From contig NZ_JBEPOO010000001.1 of assembly GCF_040546815.1 (NCBI RefSeq), forward strand, positions 620,001-684,000: a stretch of 64,000 nucleotides of DNA, read 5' to 3'. Every line of letters begins with the position of its first letter. Positions within the stretch are counted from its first letter, which is position 1. The DNA is from Devosia sp. 2618 (GTDB lineage Bacteria > Pseudomonadota > Alphaproteobacteria > Rhizobiales > Devosiaceae). Of the stretch, positions 25,961 to 34,625 are shown in pieces. Both the position numbers and the translations under genes were made by a program. The notes beneath the pieces are model-generated. The model had not been told where the DNA came from. It was given only the letters and a program-made list of their open reading frames with translations, and searched no databases.

Positions 25961-28387
25961 TTAGCCGTTGGCGACTGTGATCAGCGGCGTGATGCGGCGG
26001 ATCGTGACGCGACGGTTCTCGCGCTCCGCAGCCTCGGTGCGGATCTTGAGGTAGCGCTCGCCATAGCCCTGGGTGGCCAGGTTTTCTGGTGGCACGCCAT
26101 AGAAGTCGGTCAGGATGCGAGCAACGGTTGCGGCGCGCAGATCCGACAGGCGGAGGTTGGCGATATCGGAGCCAACAGCGTCGGTGTGGCCTTCGATGAG
26201 GAAGGTTTCACGCGGGTTGGTGGCCAGCAGAGCCAACATGGCGTTGGCAACACCCGAGAGGGCTCCGACCTGGTCACGACCAATGGTGGCCGCGCCGCTG
26301 TCGAAGGTCAGGCCGCCGACTTCGAGCTTACGCACGCTGTCACGCACGCGAGCCGAACGCTTCACTTCGTCGATCGAGTAGAGACGGGCAACCTGTTCGA
26401 CCGGTGGCTGGGCGAAAAAGGTCTGGACCTGTGTCTGGTTGGCGTAACGAGCGTCCAGCACGTAATCCTGCACTGGGATGTTCAGGCGCAGCGGAGGCAA
26501 GTCGAGCGCCGGGTCACGCCATGCAACGAGCTGGGTGTCATAGCGGTCGTCGAAGTAGGCCAGCACGTATTCACGGCCATCTGGCTCGATGCGCGAGCGG
26601 CGGAGGATGTCGCCATTGCGGTTGCGCACGGTGACGATCTGGCTGCCATCCGGACGAGTGATGGTTTCACGCGTACGACCGTCGGCCAGGTTCTCGTAAT
26701 AGATCTCGTCCTGCTGCGGATTATAGAAACGATCGGTGTCCTGGCCGATCGAGTTCACGATCAGCTGGGTGCCAACCTGCAGAATGACCTGGGTGATGAA
26801 ATCGCCCTGGCTGACCGGCTGGACAACAGCCTGCTCGACAACCGTCACATTGTTCTGCTGGACGTTGTTCTGCTGGCCAATGTTGTTGACGGTGTTGTTC
26901 TGGGTGTTGTTGGTCGTATTGTTCGTGACGTTGGTATTGTTCGTCGTGTTGTTGATGTTGGTGATATTGGTGATGTAGTTGTTCACCACGGTCTGATTGA
27001 CCGTATTGTTCTGGGTGGCCTCTACGACCGTACCCTGCTCAGCGATAGCGGGCTGAACCTCGGCCGCGAAGGCGCGCATGGCGTCGGACTGGGCAGCTTC
27101 GTCGCTGACCGGTGCGGCCTTGATGGGTTCATCCGATACGATGCCTTCGATGACCGCAGCTGCAGCTGGATTGGCGTCGAAGTCCTTGGCGCTATCGAGC
27201 ACGGGAGCGATCTGCTCCTGCGTGATGCCGGCTGGCAGGTTTTCGATGACTTCAGTCTGTTCGACTGGCAGCGTTGCAGGATCGACCACTGGCTGCTGCT
27301 CGGTTGGGAGCGGCTGCGGAGTTGGCTGAACGACTGGCACCTGAGCGGCTGGCAGGTTTGGTACGGCCGGTAAGGTCAGGCCGTACTGGGACAAGCAGGC
27401 ATTAATGTCAGTGAAGCCTGCGGTGGAGCACAGACCGGCAATGGTGGACTGAGCATTAGCAATCTGGGCCTGAGCGGCCGCGACGTCGCCGCCCGACATC
27501 ATGTCAGCGACAGCGCCGTTATAGATGTCGACCTGAGCCTGAAGCTGGGCGGAGATATCAACAGCGGTTGCTGCTGGTGGCTGAGCGGCGGTTGCAGCAA
27601 CCGCGGCAGCTGCAGCGGCGGCCGCCGCCTGAGCTTCGGCGTCAGCGGCAGCCTGTGCATTGGCAGCAGCCTGAGCATCAGCTTCCGCCTGAGCGGCCTG
27701 TGCTGCAGCAGCGGCTTGCGCATCGGCAGCGGCCTGGGCAGCCTGCGCGTCGGTTGCAGCCTGAGCCTGTGCATCTGCGGCGGCCTTGGCGTCGGCCGCA
27801 GCCTGAGCGTCAGCGGCAGCCTGTGCTGCCTGAACGTCGGCTTCTGCCTGTGATGCGGCAGCGGCCTGAGCGGCTTGCGCGTCAGCTTCTGCCTGGGCAG
27901 CAGCGGCGGCCTGAGCGGCCTGTGCATCGGCTTCTGCCTGAGCAGCAGCGGCAGCCTGAGCGGCCTGTGCATCGGCTTCTGCCTGGGCAGCAGCGGCGGC
28001 CTGAGCGGCTTGCGCGTCAGCTTCTGCCTGAGCAGCAGCGGCAGCCTGAGCGGCCTGTGCGTCAGCTTCAGCCTGGGCAGCAGCAGCGGCCTGAGCGGCC
28101 TGTGCGTCGGCTTCTGCCTGGGCAGCAGCGGCAGCTTGGGCGGCCTGTGCATCAGCTTCTGCCTGAGCGGCCGCCTGCGCTTCAGCAGCTGCCTTGGCGT
28201 CATTGGCAGCAGCGTTTGGATCAGCCGACTGTGCGGCTATGCAATCTTCGAAATTGGTGAAGCCGCCGTCGATGCAAGCTTGTGGCAATTCGACAGGCGG
28301 CGATGCGTCCTGCGCAAAAGCTCCGAAGGGAGCCATTGTCAGCAAGGTCAGGCTCGATCCGGTGAGGAGCCAGTTTCTAAGGCGCAT
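25961..28387 (-). CDS. OmpA-family outer-membrane protein with 15-residue repeats and an Asn-rich block
   Basis: An 808-residue secreted protein. Residues 1-25 are a signal peptide. Residues 36-60 hold two Cys. Residues 75-194 are eight 15-residue copies of QAEADAQAAQAAAAA, expected to form a long helix or coiled coil, then more Ala/Gln-rich sequence to about 265. Residues 457-516 are an Asn/Thr-rich block ('NNTTNNTNVTNNTTNNTQNN'). A beta-rich segment (about 545-640) repeats 'GRTRETITRPDGSQIVTVRNRN'-like motifs, and the C-terminal OmpA domain (about 690-800, 'FLIEGHTDAVGSDIANLRLSDLRA') should bind peptidoglycan. Role: cell-wall-anchored surface protein with a spacer. The repeats are coded by 45-bp tandem units. 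Terminator downstream. Confidence 0.85.
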   Translation of the reverse strand: MRLRNWLLTGSSLTLLTMAPFGAFAQDASPPVELPQACIDGGFTNFEDCIAAQSADPNAAANDAKAAAEAQAAAQAEADAQAAQAAAAAQAEADAQAAQAAAAAQAEADAQAAQAAAAAQAEADAQAAQAAAAAQAEADAQAAQAAAAAQAEADAQAAQAAAAAQAEADAQAAQAAAASQAEADVQAAQAAADAQAAADAKAAADAQAQAATDAQAAQAAADAQAAAAAQAAQAEADAQAAANAQAAADAEAQAAAAAAAAAVAATAAQPPAATAVDISAQLQAQVDIYNGAVADMMSGGDVAAAQAQIANAQSTIAGLCSTAGFTDINACLSQYGLTLPAVPNLPAAQVPVVQPTPQPLPTEQQPVVDPATLPVEQTEVIENLPAGITQEQIAPVLDSAKDFDANPAAAAVIEGIVSDEPIKAAPVSDEAAQSDAMRAFAAEVQPAIAEQGTVVEATQNNTVNQTVVNNYITNITNINNTTNNTNVTNNTTNNTQNNTVNNIGQQNNVQQNNVTVVEQAVVQPVSQGDFITQVILQVGTQLIVNSIGQDTDRFYNPQQDEIYYENLADGRTRETITRPDGSQIVTVRNRNGDILRRSRIEPDGREYVLAYFDDRYDTQLVAWRDPALDLPPLRLNIPVQDYVLDARYANQTQVQTFFAQPPVEQVARLYSIDEVKRSARVRDSVRKLEVGGLTFDSGAATIGRDQVGALSGVANAMLALLATNPRETFLIEGHTDAVGSDIANLRLSDLRAATVARILTDFYGVPPENLATQGYGERYLKIRTEAAERENRRVTIRRITPLITVANG
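27806..28165 (-). repeat. 45-bp tandem repeat array inside the OmpA-type gene
   Basis: Eight in-frame 45-bp units encode QAEADAQAAQAAAAA. Most units differ only at silent third positions, and the last two carry Ala-to-Ser and Ala-to-Val changes. The array is a probable site of copy-number change by slippage or recombination, which would alter the length of the Ala-rich helix without shifting the frame. Confidence 0.85.
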
Positions 28388-28638
28388 TGTTTCTTCCTTT
28401 TATGTCGTTTGACACTTAAGCCGAGCATCACTGATTCAGTCTGAACACAAACTGAATAAAACCTGGGTCGCCGATGCGATGCTACTCCCCGCAATGCCCG
28501 AACGTCTGGACCTTGCGATGGTTCCCGGCGCGAGCATTGACCTTGTGTGCTGTTGAACATGGCGCCATTGCGGCGAACTGGACGGTTCCGGCCCGTGGTG
28601 CGCTGGCTGAGGCAGGCCGATCATGGTACGGCCAAAGC

Positions 28639-29061
28639 ATGGAACAGGCTGTCGACAAGCTGATAATTGCAACGCAGGGGCAGGGCTTTTACGAGTTTAC
28701 CCGGGCGGCGCGCACGTTTGTTGATGGCACCGGGATCGGCACCGGATTGCTGACGGTCTATGTGCGGCACACCTCGTGCTCGCTGCTGATCCAGGAAAAC
28801 GCGGACGCGGATGTGCAGAGCGATCTCAGTGGCTTTTTCAGGCGCCTCGTGCCTGAGGGGCTCGATTGGCTGGAGCATACGGTGGAAGGACCAGACGATA
28901 TGCCGGCCCATATCAAGGCTGCCCTGACGCAAACCTCCATCGGCATACCGGTAGTAGATGGCGTTCCGGTGTTTGGCACCTGGCAGGGTATTTATCTTTT
29001 CGAGCACCGCCACCGGCCACATCGCCGGGAAGTGGTGCTGCATCTTATTGGAGATCGTTGA
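28639..29061 (+). CDS. YjbQ/UPF0047 family protein (secondary thiamine-phosphate synthase-like)
   Basis: The 140-residue protein has the UPF0047 signature 'VRHTSCSLLIQENADADVQ' (residues about 42-60) and the conserved end 'GTWQGIYLFEHRHRPHRREV', with the family's histidines. Some members rescue thiamine-phosphate synthase mutants, but the physiological reaction is uncertain. The ATG at 28639 fits the family N-terminus; the frame stays open upstream but is not conserved-like. Its TGA overlaps the ATG of the TSUP transporter gene (TGATG), so they are translated together. Confidence 0.9.
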   Translation: MEQAVDKLIIATQGQGFYEFTRAARTFVDGTGIGTGLLTVYVRHTSCSLLIQENADADVQSDLSGFFRRLVPEGLDWLEHTVEGPDDMPAHIKAALTQTSIGIPVVDGVPVFGTWQGIYLFEHRHRPHRREVVLHLIGDR

Positions 29062-29891
29062 TGGATTGGACGACGCTGATCGGCTACTGGCCGTTTGTCG
29101 TAGGCCTGATGGTGACTGGCGTTGTGTCGGGGATTGCGGCCGGCTTGCTGGGGATCGGTGGCGGGGCGATCATCGTGCCGGCGCTCAGCACGGCGCTGCT
29201 GTTTTTGGGCTATGATTCCGACGTGGTGCAGCATGTGGCCGTCGGCACGTCGCTGGCGATCATCATCCCCACCGGCATCATGAGCGCGCGGGCGCATTAC
29301 AAGCGCGGGGCGCTTGATCTCAATGTACTGAAACTTTGGACGCCGTTCATCGTGGCCGGAACGTTCATCGGTGGCTTAATGGCCGGCATGTTCTCGGGCG
29401 ACGTGCTGCGCATTGTCTTTGCGGTGATGGCCTTTGTCATTGCGGCCAATATCATCTTTGCCTTCCAGACCAAGTTGATGGGGCACCTCAAGGGATCGTC
29501 GCTGACGCACCGGATTTCGGCGTTCATCGTCGGCTATCTGTCGTCGCTGATGGGGATTGGCGGTGGGTCTCTGACCGTGCCGACGCTGGTGGCGTTCGGG
29601 GCGACGATGCACGCGGCGGTCGGAACGTCGGCGGCAATCGGTGTCGCCATCGCGGTTTCGGGAACACTGGGCTTTATCATTTCTGGCTGGGGTTCTGCCG
29701 GCTTGCCGCCGCTCAGCCTCGGTTACATCAACCTTGTCGCGCTCGTGCTGGTGGCGGTGCTGGCGGCGGTGTTTGCGCCGGTGGGCGCTGCGCTGGCGCA
29801 TCGGTTGGACCAGAAGACGCTCAAATATGTGTTTGCGGCGTTCCTCGTCGTGGTCGGGCTCAACATGCTGTGGAACGTGATCAGCGGCTAA
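29061..29891 (+). CDS. TSUP-family (TauE/SafE) sulfur-compound/anion transporter
   Basis: A 276-residue protein of seven to eight hydrophobic segments with two TSUP repeats: 'AAGLLGIGGGAIIVPAL' (residues about 26-42) and 'LSSLMGIGGGSLTVPTLVAF' (about 162-181). TSUP proteins move sulfite, sulfoacetate or related anions across the inner membrane; direction and substrate cannot be fixed. It is translationally coupled to yjbQ and followed by a terminator at 29906. Confidence 0.9.
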   Translation: MDWTTLIGYWPFVVGLMVTGVVSGIAAGLLGIGGGAIIVPALSTALLFLGYDSDVVQHVAVGTSLAIIIPTGIMSARAHYKRGALDLNVLKLWTPFIVAGTFIGGLMAGMFSGDVLRIVFAVMAFVIAANIIFAFQTKLMGHLKGSSLTHRISAFIVGYLSSLMGIGGGSLTVPTLVAFGATMHAAVGTSAAIGVAIAVSGTLGFIISGWGSAGLPPLSLGYINLVALVLVAVLAAVFAPVGAALAHRLDQKTLKYVFAAFLVVVGLNMLWNVISG

Positions 29892-29905
29892 GCTGCCGAC
29901 AAACA

Positions 29906-29931
29906 AAAATCCCCGCTTGCGCGGGGGTTTT
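29906..29931 (+). terminator. Intrinsic terminator of the yjbQ-TSUP operon
   Basis: AAAATCCCCGC-TTGC-GCGGGGGTTTT forms a stem of 10-11 bp (one T-G pair) with a T-run, 14 bp past the TSUP stop. Confidence 0.88.
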
Positions 29932-29944
29932 CGTCAATAAGGTT

Positions 29945-29981
29945 GGTGGAGACGGATTGACTACGGAGGACCGTCTCCACC
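29945..29981. repeat. Inverted repeat between TSUP and SIMPL genes
   Basis: GGTGGAGACGG and CCGTCTCCACC form an 11-bp perfect stem with a 15-base loop, 28 bp beyond the SIMPL gene stop. It could be the transcript end of the SIMPL gene, but no T-run follows on that strand. Confidence 0.45.
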
Positions 29982-30008
29982 GCCCAAGCCCCCGAAAGGG
30001 GATGGGGA

Positions 30009-30728
30009 TTATTTGCTCGCGGTATCGAGTTCCCAGCTGACAGTCACGTTGATCGCGAAGGTGAGTTCGCCGGCTTCAACTGGAACTGCAGCGCTCATCG
30101 CGGTGTCTGCTCGCGCATACATGGCGGTTGGAGCGGGACCATTAAAGGTCTGGCCTTCAGAAATCGACTCGATTTCGTCAAGCTTTCCACCGGCAGCTGT
30201 TGCATAGAGCTCAGCCTTGGAGCGTGCGTCGGCGAAAGCGGCCTTGCGCGCGTCGTTGTAAAGCTGGGACGGATCGGCAACCGAGAAGGTGACGCCATTG
30301 ATGGTGTTGGCGCCGACAGTCACCGACTTGTCGAGGATGGTGCCGAGGTTCTTGATGTCACGGACGATGACGGTGACGGTGTTGCTGACCTGGTAGCCCT
30401 GGATGCGGGGTGGGAGGCTGTAACCGTTTTCGTCACGCTCGTCGGAATAGACGTAGTTTGGATTGACCGAGAAGTTCGAGGTCTGGATATCGCGGGCTTC
30501 GATGCCGGCTGCCTTGAGGTCGGCGATGAGCTCGGCCATTGCAGCGGTGTTGCCGTCAAGCGCTTCGCGCGCCGTTGCGCCCTGGGTCGAAACACCAGAA
30601 TTGATCTGCGCCATGTCAGGGGATGCCGTGACTTCGCCGCGACCTTCGATGGTGATGCTGCCAGCAAGAGCAGGCAGAGACAGGCCAGCGAGGAGAGCGA
30701 AAGGAACGACAAAAGCGAGGCGACGCAT
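30009..30728 (-). CDS. SIMPL-domain (DUF541) periplasmic protein
   Basis: The 239-residue protein has a signal peptide (to about residue 22, 'LAGLSLPALAG') and a SIMPL domain: 'ITIEGRGEVTASPDMAQINSGVSTQG', 'VYSDERDENGYSLPPRIQGYQVSNTVTV' and 'ARKAAFADARSKAELYATAAGGKLDEI'. DUF541 proteins form ring-like oligomers in the periplasm or outer membrane; their role is unclear, with links to oxidative stress. The ATG at 30728 is preferred to a GTG nine bases upstream because GGAG is eight bases from the ATG. Confidence 0.9.
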   Translation of the reverse strand: MRRLAFVVPFALLAGLSLPALAGSITIEGRGEVTASPDMAQINSGVSTQGATAREALDGNTAAMAELIADLKAAGIEARDIQTSNFSVNPNYVYSDERDENGYSLPPRIQGYQVSNTVTVIVRDIKNLGTILDKSVTVGANTINGVTFSVADPSQLYNDARKAAFADARSKAELYATAAGGKLDEIESISEGQTFNGPAPTAMYARADTAMSAAVPVEAGELTFAINVTVSWELDTASK

Positions 30729-30910
30729 GGGAAACACTCCATAAGTTGTAGAGGGGACTACTCCCCATCCATTGCGTCAGTATTACGGCGCAGATGAATG
30801 GAACTTGAACGAGCTGTGAACATCCATTCATCTTTAAAAGTGTGACTTTTGGAGGGTTGCGCCGAACACAATCGGTGGAGTACTCACAACTAACATTTTA
30901 GGGGACGGAC

Positions 30911-32062
30911 ATGGACAGCAGGCATTATCCCGAAGGCGTATTGGTTGGTCGGGCTCTTGTGCCGGGCCATGCGCATCCGCGCGTGGTGACTGTGCGCGAC
31001 GGGAACCTGGTCGACATCACCGCCAAGGGGTTTGCAACTGTCCGCGACATCGCCGAAAACGGCAATGCGGCTGACTACGTGCGCAATGCTGCGGGCTCGG
31101 TGGTGGGCAATGCCGATGCCGTGCTGGCCAACTCGGCGTCGACCACTCCGGACGCGACTATCGCGACGCTTTTGTCGCCAATCGACCTACAGGCAATCAA
31201 GGCGTCGGGCGTCACTTTCGTCGTTTCGCTGCTTGAGAGAGTAATCGAAGAACAGGCCCGCGGGGATAAGTCTCGTGCGGACGCGCTGCGCGGCGAGATT
31301 TTGGGTCTGATCGGCACCGATCTCAGCGAACTGGTTCCTGGCTCCGAGACGGCGATGAAGGTCAAGGCAGCGCTGATCGCAAAGAATGTGTGGAGCCAGT
31401 ATCTCGAAGTGGGGATCGGGCCGGACGCAGAGATTTTCACCAAAGGTCAGCCGATGAGCTCGGTGGGCTATGGCGCCGAAGTTGGCCTGCATCCGATTTC
31501 GAGCTGGAACAATCCCGAGCCGGAAGTGGCGCTGCTGGTGACCAGCAAGGGCGAGATCATCGGCGCGACGCTGGGCAATGACGTCAACCTGCGCGACGTT
31601 GAAGGCCGTTCGGCCCTGCTGCTGGGCAAGGCCAAGGACAACAATGCCTCGGCATCGCTTGGTCCATTCGTGCGGTTGTTCGATGGTGAATTCACGCTTG
31701 AAACGGTCAAGAATTCCGAGATTTCGTTGCGCGTTGCGGGCGAGGATGGTTTCGTACTCGACGGTCATTCCTCGATGAACCAGATTTCGCGCACGCCGGA
31801 ATCGCTGGTGGCTGCGACTATTGGAGGGCATCACCAATACCCCGATGGTCTGGTACTTTATCTCGGCACCATGTTTGCACCGGTGAAGGATCGTGATGGC
31901 GTGGGCAAGGGCTTTACGCACAAGCTGGGTGATGTGGTCTCGATATCGACATCTGAGCTGGGCACACTATCTAACACCGTGAACCTATCCACCAAATGTC
32001 CACCCTGGACCTATGGCTCCAGCCACCTGCTGCGTGACCTGGCCAAGGCCGAACTTCTTTAG
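30911..32062 (+). CDS. FAH-family 2-keto-3-deoxy-pentonate dehydratase (XylX-like)
   Basis: The 383-residue protein has the FAH-superfamily C-terminal domain: acidic metal-binding 'NNPEPEVALLVTSKGEI' and 'GNDVNLRDVEGRSALLLGKAKDNNAS', then 'GFTHKLGDVVSIST'. Length and motifs match Caulobacter XylX, which dehydrates 2-keto-3-deoxy-xylonate to alpha-ketoglutarate semialdehyde in the Weimberg pathway. The partner aldehyde dehydrogenase starts 25 bp after its stop. The stereochemistry (D-xylose or L-arabinose branch) cannot be read from sequence. The upstream pathway genes (sugar dehydrogenase, lactonase, aldonate dehydratase) are not in the window. Confidence 0.82.
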   Translation: MDSRHYPEGVLVGRALVPGHAHPRVVTVRDGNLVDITAKGFATVRDIAENGNAADYVRNAAGSVVGNADAVLANSASTTPDATIATLLSPIDLQAIKASGVTFVVSLLERVIEEQARGDKSRADALRGEILGLIGTDLSELVPGSETAMKVKAALIAKNVWSQYLEVGIGPDAEIFTKGQPMSSVGYGAEVGLHPISSWNNPEPEVALLVTSKGEIIGATLGNDVNLRDVEGRSALLLGKAKDNNASASLGPFVRLFDGEFTLETVKNSEISLRVAGEDGFVLDGHSSMNQISRTPESLVAATIGGHHQYPDGLVLYLGTMFAPVKDRDGVGKGFTHKLGDVVSISTSELGTLSNTVNLSTKCPPWTYGSSHLLRDLAKAELL

Positions 32063-32087
32063 ATTATTGCTCCGAAAGGCATCCCAA

Positions 32088-33527
32088 ATGGCTGAACTGC
32101 ATAAGAACCTCATCGATGGGGAATGGGTGGGCTCGGACGGCGCTGAGAACATCAACCCATCCAATACGGCTGAAGTTGTGGGACTTTATGCCCGCGCGAC
32201 GGCTGAAGAAACCAAGCAGGCTATTGCTGCTGCCAAGGCTGCGTTCCCAGCGTGGTCACGCTCCGGCATTCTTGAGCGTCATGCCATCCTCTCCAAGACG
32301 TCGCAGGAAATCCTGGCGCGCAAGGCTGAGCTTGGCGAGTTGCTGAGCCGCGAAGAGGGCAAGACGCTGCCAGAGGGCATCGGCGAAGTGACCCGCGCGG
32401 CGCAGATTTTCGACTTCTTTGCTGGCGAAGTGCTGCGCCTTGCGGGCGAAGTTCTGCCGTCGGTTCGTCCCGGTGTTGGCGTTGAGATTACCCGCGAGCC
32501 AATCGGCGTCATCGGCATCATTACGCCATGGAACTTCCCGATCGCGATCCCGACCTGGAAGATCGCTCCGGCGCTCGCCTACGGCAATACCGTGGTGATC
32601 AAGCCAGCTGATCTGGTACCGGGTTCGACCTGGGCGATCGTTGACATTCTTGTGCGCAACGGCCTGCCAAAGGGCGTGCTGAACCTGGTGATGGGCAAGG
32701 GTTCGGTCGTTGGCCAGACCATGCTCGACAGCAAGGACGTGACCGCCATCAGCTTCACCGGTTCGGTGGGTACGGGCAAGCGTGTTGCGGCCGCTTCGAT
32801 TGAACACAACCGCAAGTTCCAGCTGGAAATGGGCGGCAAGAACCCGACCATCGTGCTCGATGACGCCGACCTCAAGGTTGCTGTCGAGAGCGTGGCGCAG
32901 TCGGCATTCTTCTCGACCGGCCAGCGTTGCACTGCTTCGTCGCGCGTGATCGTGACGGCTGGCATCCACGACAAGTTTGTCGAAGCGCTGGCTGAGCGGA
33001 CGCGCAACCTGCGGGTTGGCGACGCGCTGGACAAGAACACTGAGATCGGCCCCGTGGTCGATCCAAGCCAGCTCAAGCAGGACACCGACTATATCGCTAT
33101 CGGTAAGGCCGAAGGCGCAAAGCTGGTTGCCGGTGGCGAGCTGGTGAAGGCCGCGACTGAAGGGTATTTCCTGCAGCCAACACTGTTTACCGAAGCGACC
33201 AACGACATGCGCATCAGCCGCGAAGAGATCTTCGGGCCGGTGGCATCGGTCATTCGCGTCAAGGATTACGAAGAAGCGCTGGCCATGTCGAACGACACCG
33301 AATTTGGTCTGTCGGCCGGTATCGTCACCACCTCGCTCAAGTATGCGACGCACTTCAAGCGCAATGCCGAGGCTGGCATGGTGATGGTCAACGTGCCGAC
33401 CGCCGGTGTGGATTTCCACGTGCCGTTTGGTGGTCGCAAGGGGTCGAGCTATGGCCCACGCGAGCAGGGCAAGTATGCAGCCGAGTTCTTCACCGTGGTG
33501 AAGACGGCTTACACCGCAGCTGGCTAA
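32088..33527 (+). CDS. NAD(P)-dependent aldehyde dehydrogenase, probable alpha-ketoglutarate semialdehyde dehydrogenase
   Basis: A 479-residue ALDH with catalytic Cys in 'STGQRCTASSR', general base Glu in 'FQLEMGGKNPTIVLDDADL' and nucleotide-binding 'GSVGTGKRVAAASIEHN'. The 'EEIFGPVASVIRVKDYEEAL' and 'GGRKGSSYGPREQGKYAAEFF' ends match semialdehyde-type enzymes. In the Weimberg pathway this enzyme turns alpha-ketoglutarate semialdehyde into alpha-ketoglutarate; pairing with the upstream dehydratase supports that reading. The ATG at 32088 gives a family-like N-terminus. A UUCG terminator follows. Confidence 0.88.
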   Translation: MAELHKNLIDGEWVGSDGAENINPSNTAEVVGLYARATAEETKQAIAAAKAAFPAWSRSGILERHAILSKTSQEILARKAELGELLSREEGKTLPEGIGEVTRAAQIFDFFAGEVLRLAGEVLPSVRPGVGVEITREPIGVIGIITPWNFPIAIPTWKIAPALAYGNTVVIKPADLVPGSTWAIVDILVRNGLPKGVLNLVMGKGSVVGQTMLDSKDVTAISFTGSVGTGKRVAAASIEHNRKFQLEMGGKNPTIVLDDADLKVAVESVAQSAFFSTGQRCTASSRVIVTAGIHDKFVEALAERTRNLRVGDALDKNTEIGPVVDPSQLKQDTDYIAIGKAEGAKLVAGGELVKAATEGYFLQPTLFTEATNDMRISREEIFGPVASVIRVKDYEEALAMSNDTEFGLSAGIVTTSLKYATHFKRNAEAGMVMVNVPTAGVDFHVPFGGRKGSSYGPREQGKYAAEFFTVVKTAYTAAG

Positions 33528-33550
33528 GCAGCGCGTTATCACAGTGTAAC

Positions 33551-33574
33551 AAACGGGGCCTTCGGGCCCCGTTT
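33551..33574 (+). terminator. Strong intrinsic terminator with UUCG loop
   Basis: AAACGGGGCC-TTCG-GGCCCCGTTT is a perfect 10-bp stem with a TTCG tetraloop and T-rich tail, 23 bp past the aldehyde dehydrogenase stop; it lies just before the convergent DMT genes. Confidence 0.93.
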
Positions 33575-33588
33575 TCGTTAACACATTG

Positions 33589-34011
33589 TTACCCCCGACG
33601 CTGTGTCAGGAACACTCCGGTGACAATCAGCGCGACACCAAGTGCGCTGGCCCAAAGGGTTAGCGGGGCACTGCGGACGATATCGAGAACAACGCCGGAG
33701 ACCATCTGGCCGCCGATGACCATCAGGGCCGTGTTGACGGCGCCGATGCGGGCGATGAGCCATGAGCCCGAGGCAACAAAGATCACGCCGACCGGGCCTC
33801 CGAGAAAGGCCCACCACGGCGTTTCGGCGGCGCCGGGGGTGATGAGCCCACCCACGACCAGACCGATCACCGTGAGCAGCGCGAAGCCGACGATGTGGTT
33901 CCACAAGGACGCAACAAGCGGGCTGGTGGAGAGGGCAAGCCGACCATTGAGCTGACGGCTGAGGCCGACCAGAATACCGGCGAGAACGGCATAGAGGATA
34001 AAAATGGTCAT
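33589..34011 (-). CDS. DMT-superfamily half-transporter (DUF606/YdcZ type), second of a pair
   Basis: A 140-residue protein with five hydrophobic helices and DUF606 marks: 'GILVGLSRQLNGRLALSTSPLVASLWNHIVG' and 'ARIGAVNTALMVIGGQMVSGVVLDIVRSAPL'. DUF606 proteins occur as tandem pairs that together equal a ten-helix EamA-type transporter. It overlaps the upstream DMT gene by 4 bp (ATGA at 34008-34011). The substrate is unknown. Confidence 0.83.
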   Translation of the reverse strand: MTIFILYAVLAGILVGLSRQLNGRLALSTSPLVASLWNHIVGFALLTVIGLVVGGLITPGAAETPWWAFLGGPVGVIFVASGSWLIARIGAVNTALMVIGGQMVSGVVLDIVRSAPLTLWASALGVALIVTGVFLTQRRG

Positions 34012-34496
34012 GCCGCGCCACCCAGGCCAAAGAGGATGATCAGCAGGCTACCCGAGGCGATCAGCACGACGGCAGCGAGCTGGCGGAGGCCAAGGCGGCG
34101 TTTGGGCAGGCCGAAAAAGCCCCATTGATCGGCGGCGAGGCCGAAGACGACTTGCCCGGCAAGACCCAGCGCCAGCGTTCCGGCGAGGGCGAGTGGTGTG
34201 TTGACGGTTGTGGAGGTCAGGATGACGGTGAGGGCGCCCGATGCGCCGCCGAGATAAGCCCACAGAGGCGCTTTGGAGCGTTCCGTTGTTTGCGGCGTGC
34301 GGCGCGGCCAGAGGATGGCAAGAAAGATCAGTGCCGCCACGGTGCCGGTGCCATGGGCGAGCCAGGACGAAAACAGGGCGCCGCCATGCTTGCCGGCTTC
34401 GCCATTGAACAGAACCATCAGGGTCAGAAGGCCGCCGCTGGCGAAGGCCGCGAGCAGATAGAGCGGGTTATTTTTGTGGGGGACGGCTGGGGGCAT
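34008..34496 (-). CDS. DMT-superfamily half-transporter (DUF606/YdcZ type), first of a pair
   Basis: The 162-residue partner has the same five-helix plan ('YLLAAFASGGLLTLMVLFNGEAGKHGGALFSSWLAHGTG', then 'LGLAGQVVFGLAADQWGFFGLPKRRL'). The start at 34496 is chosen because the frame upstream is Arg/Ser-rich and not conserved. As it is the first gene of the ATGA-coupled pair, the two are probably made in equal amounts as a heterodimer. The promoter would lie in 34497-34579 next to the phoB terminator. Confidence 0.83.
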   Translation of the reverse strand: MPPAVPHKNNPLYLLAAFASGGLLTLMVLFNGEAGKHGGALFSSWLAHGTGTVAALIFLAILWPRRTPQTTERSKAPLWAYLGGASGALTVILTSTTVNTPLALAGTLALGLAGQVVFGLAADQWGFFGLPKRRLGLRQLAAVVLIASGSLLIILFGLGGAA

Positions 34497-34579
34497 GGAT
34501 CGACTCGAACGGGGAGACCCCGATGCTAGCATGAGGGGCGTTGGCTGGGCGATGGAGGGCAGGGCGCTGACCAGAAACG

Positions 34580-34605
34580 AAAATCCCCGCTTTCGCGGGG
34601 ATTTT
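34580..34605 (-). terminator. Intrinsic terminator of the pst-phoU-phoB operon
   Basis: AAAATCCCCGC-TTTC-GCGGGGATTTT forms an 11-bp perfect stem with flanking A/T tracts, 20 bp beyond the phoB stop on the minus strand. Confidence 0.93.
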
Positions 34606-34625
34606 GTGGGGGGCGTGTTTTGGGC

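Noticed and set aside
27806..28165. CRISPR-like regular repeats
   Set aside because: The repeats are directly adjacent 45-bp coding units within an open frame, without spacers, and no cas genes are present.
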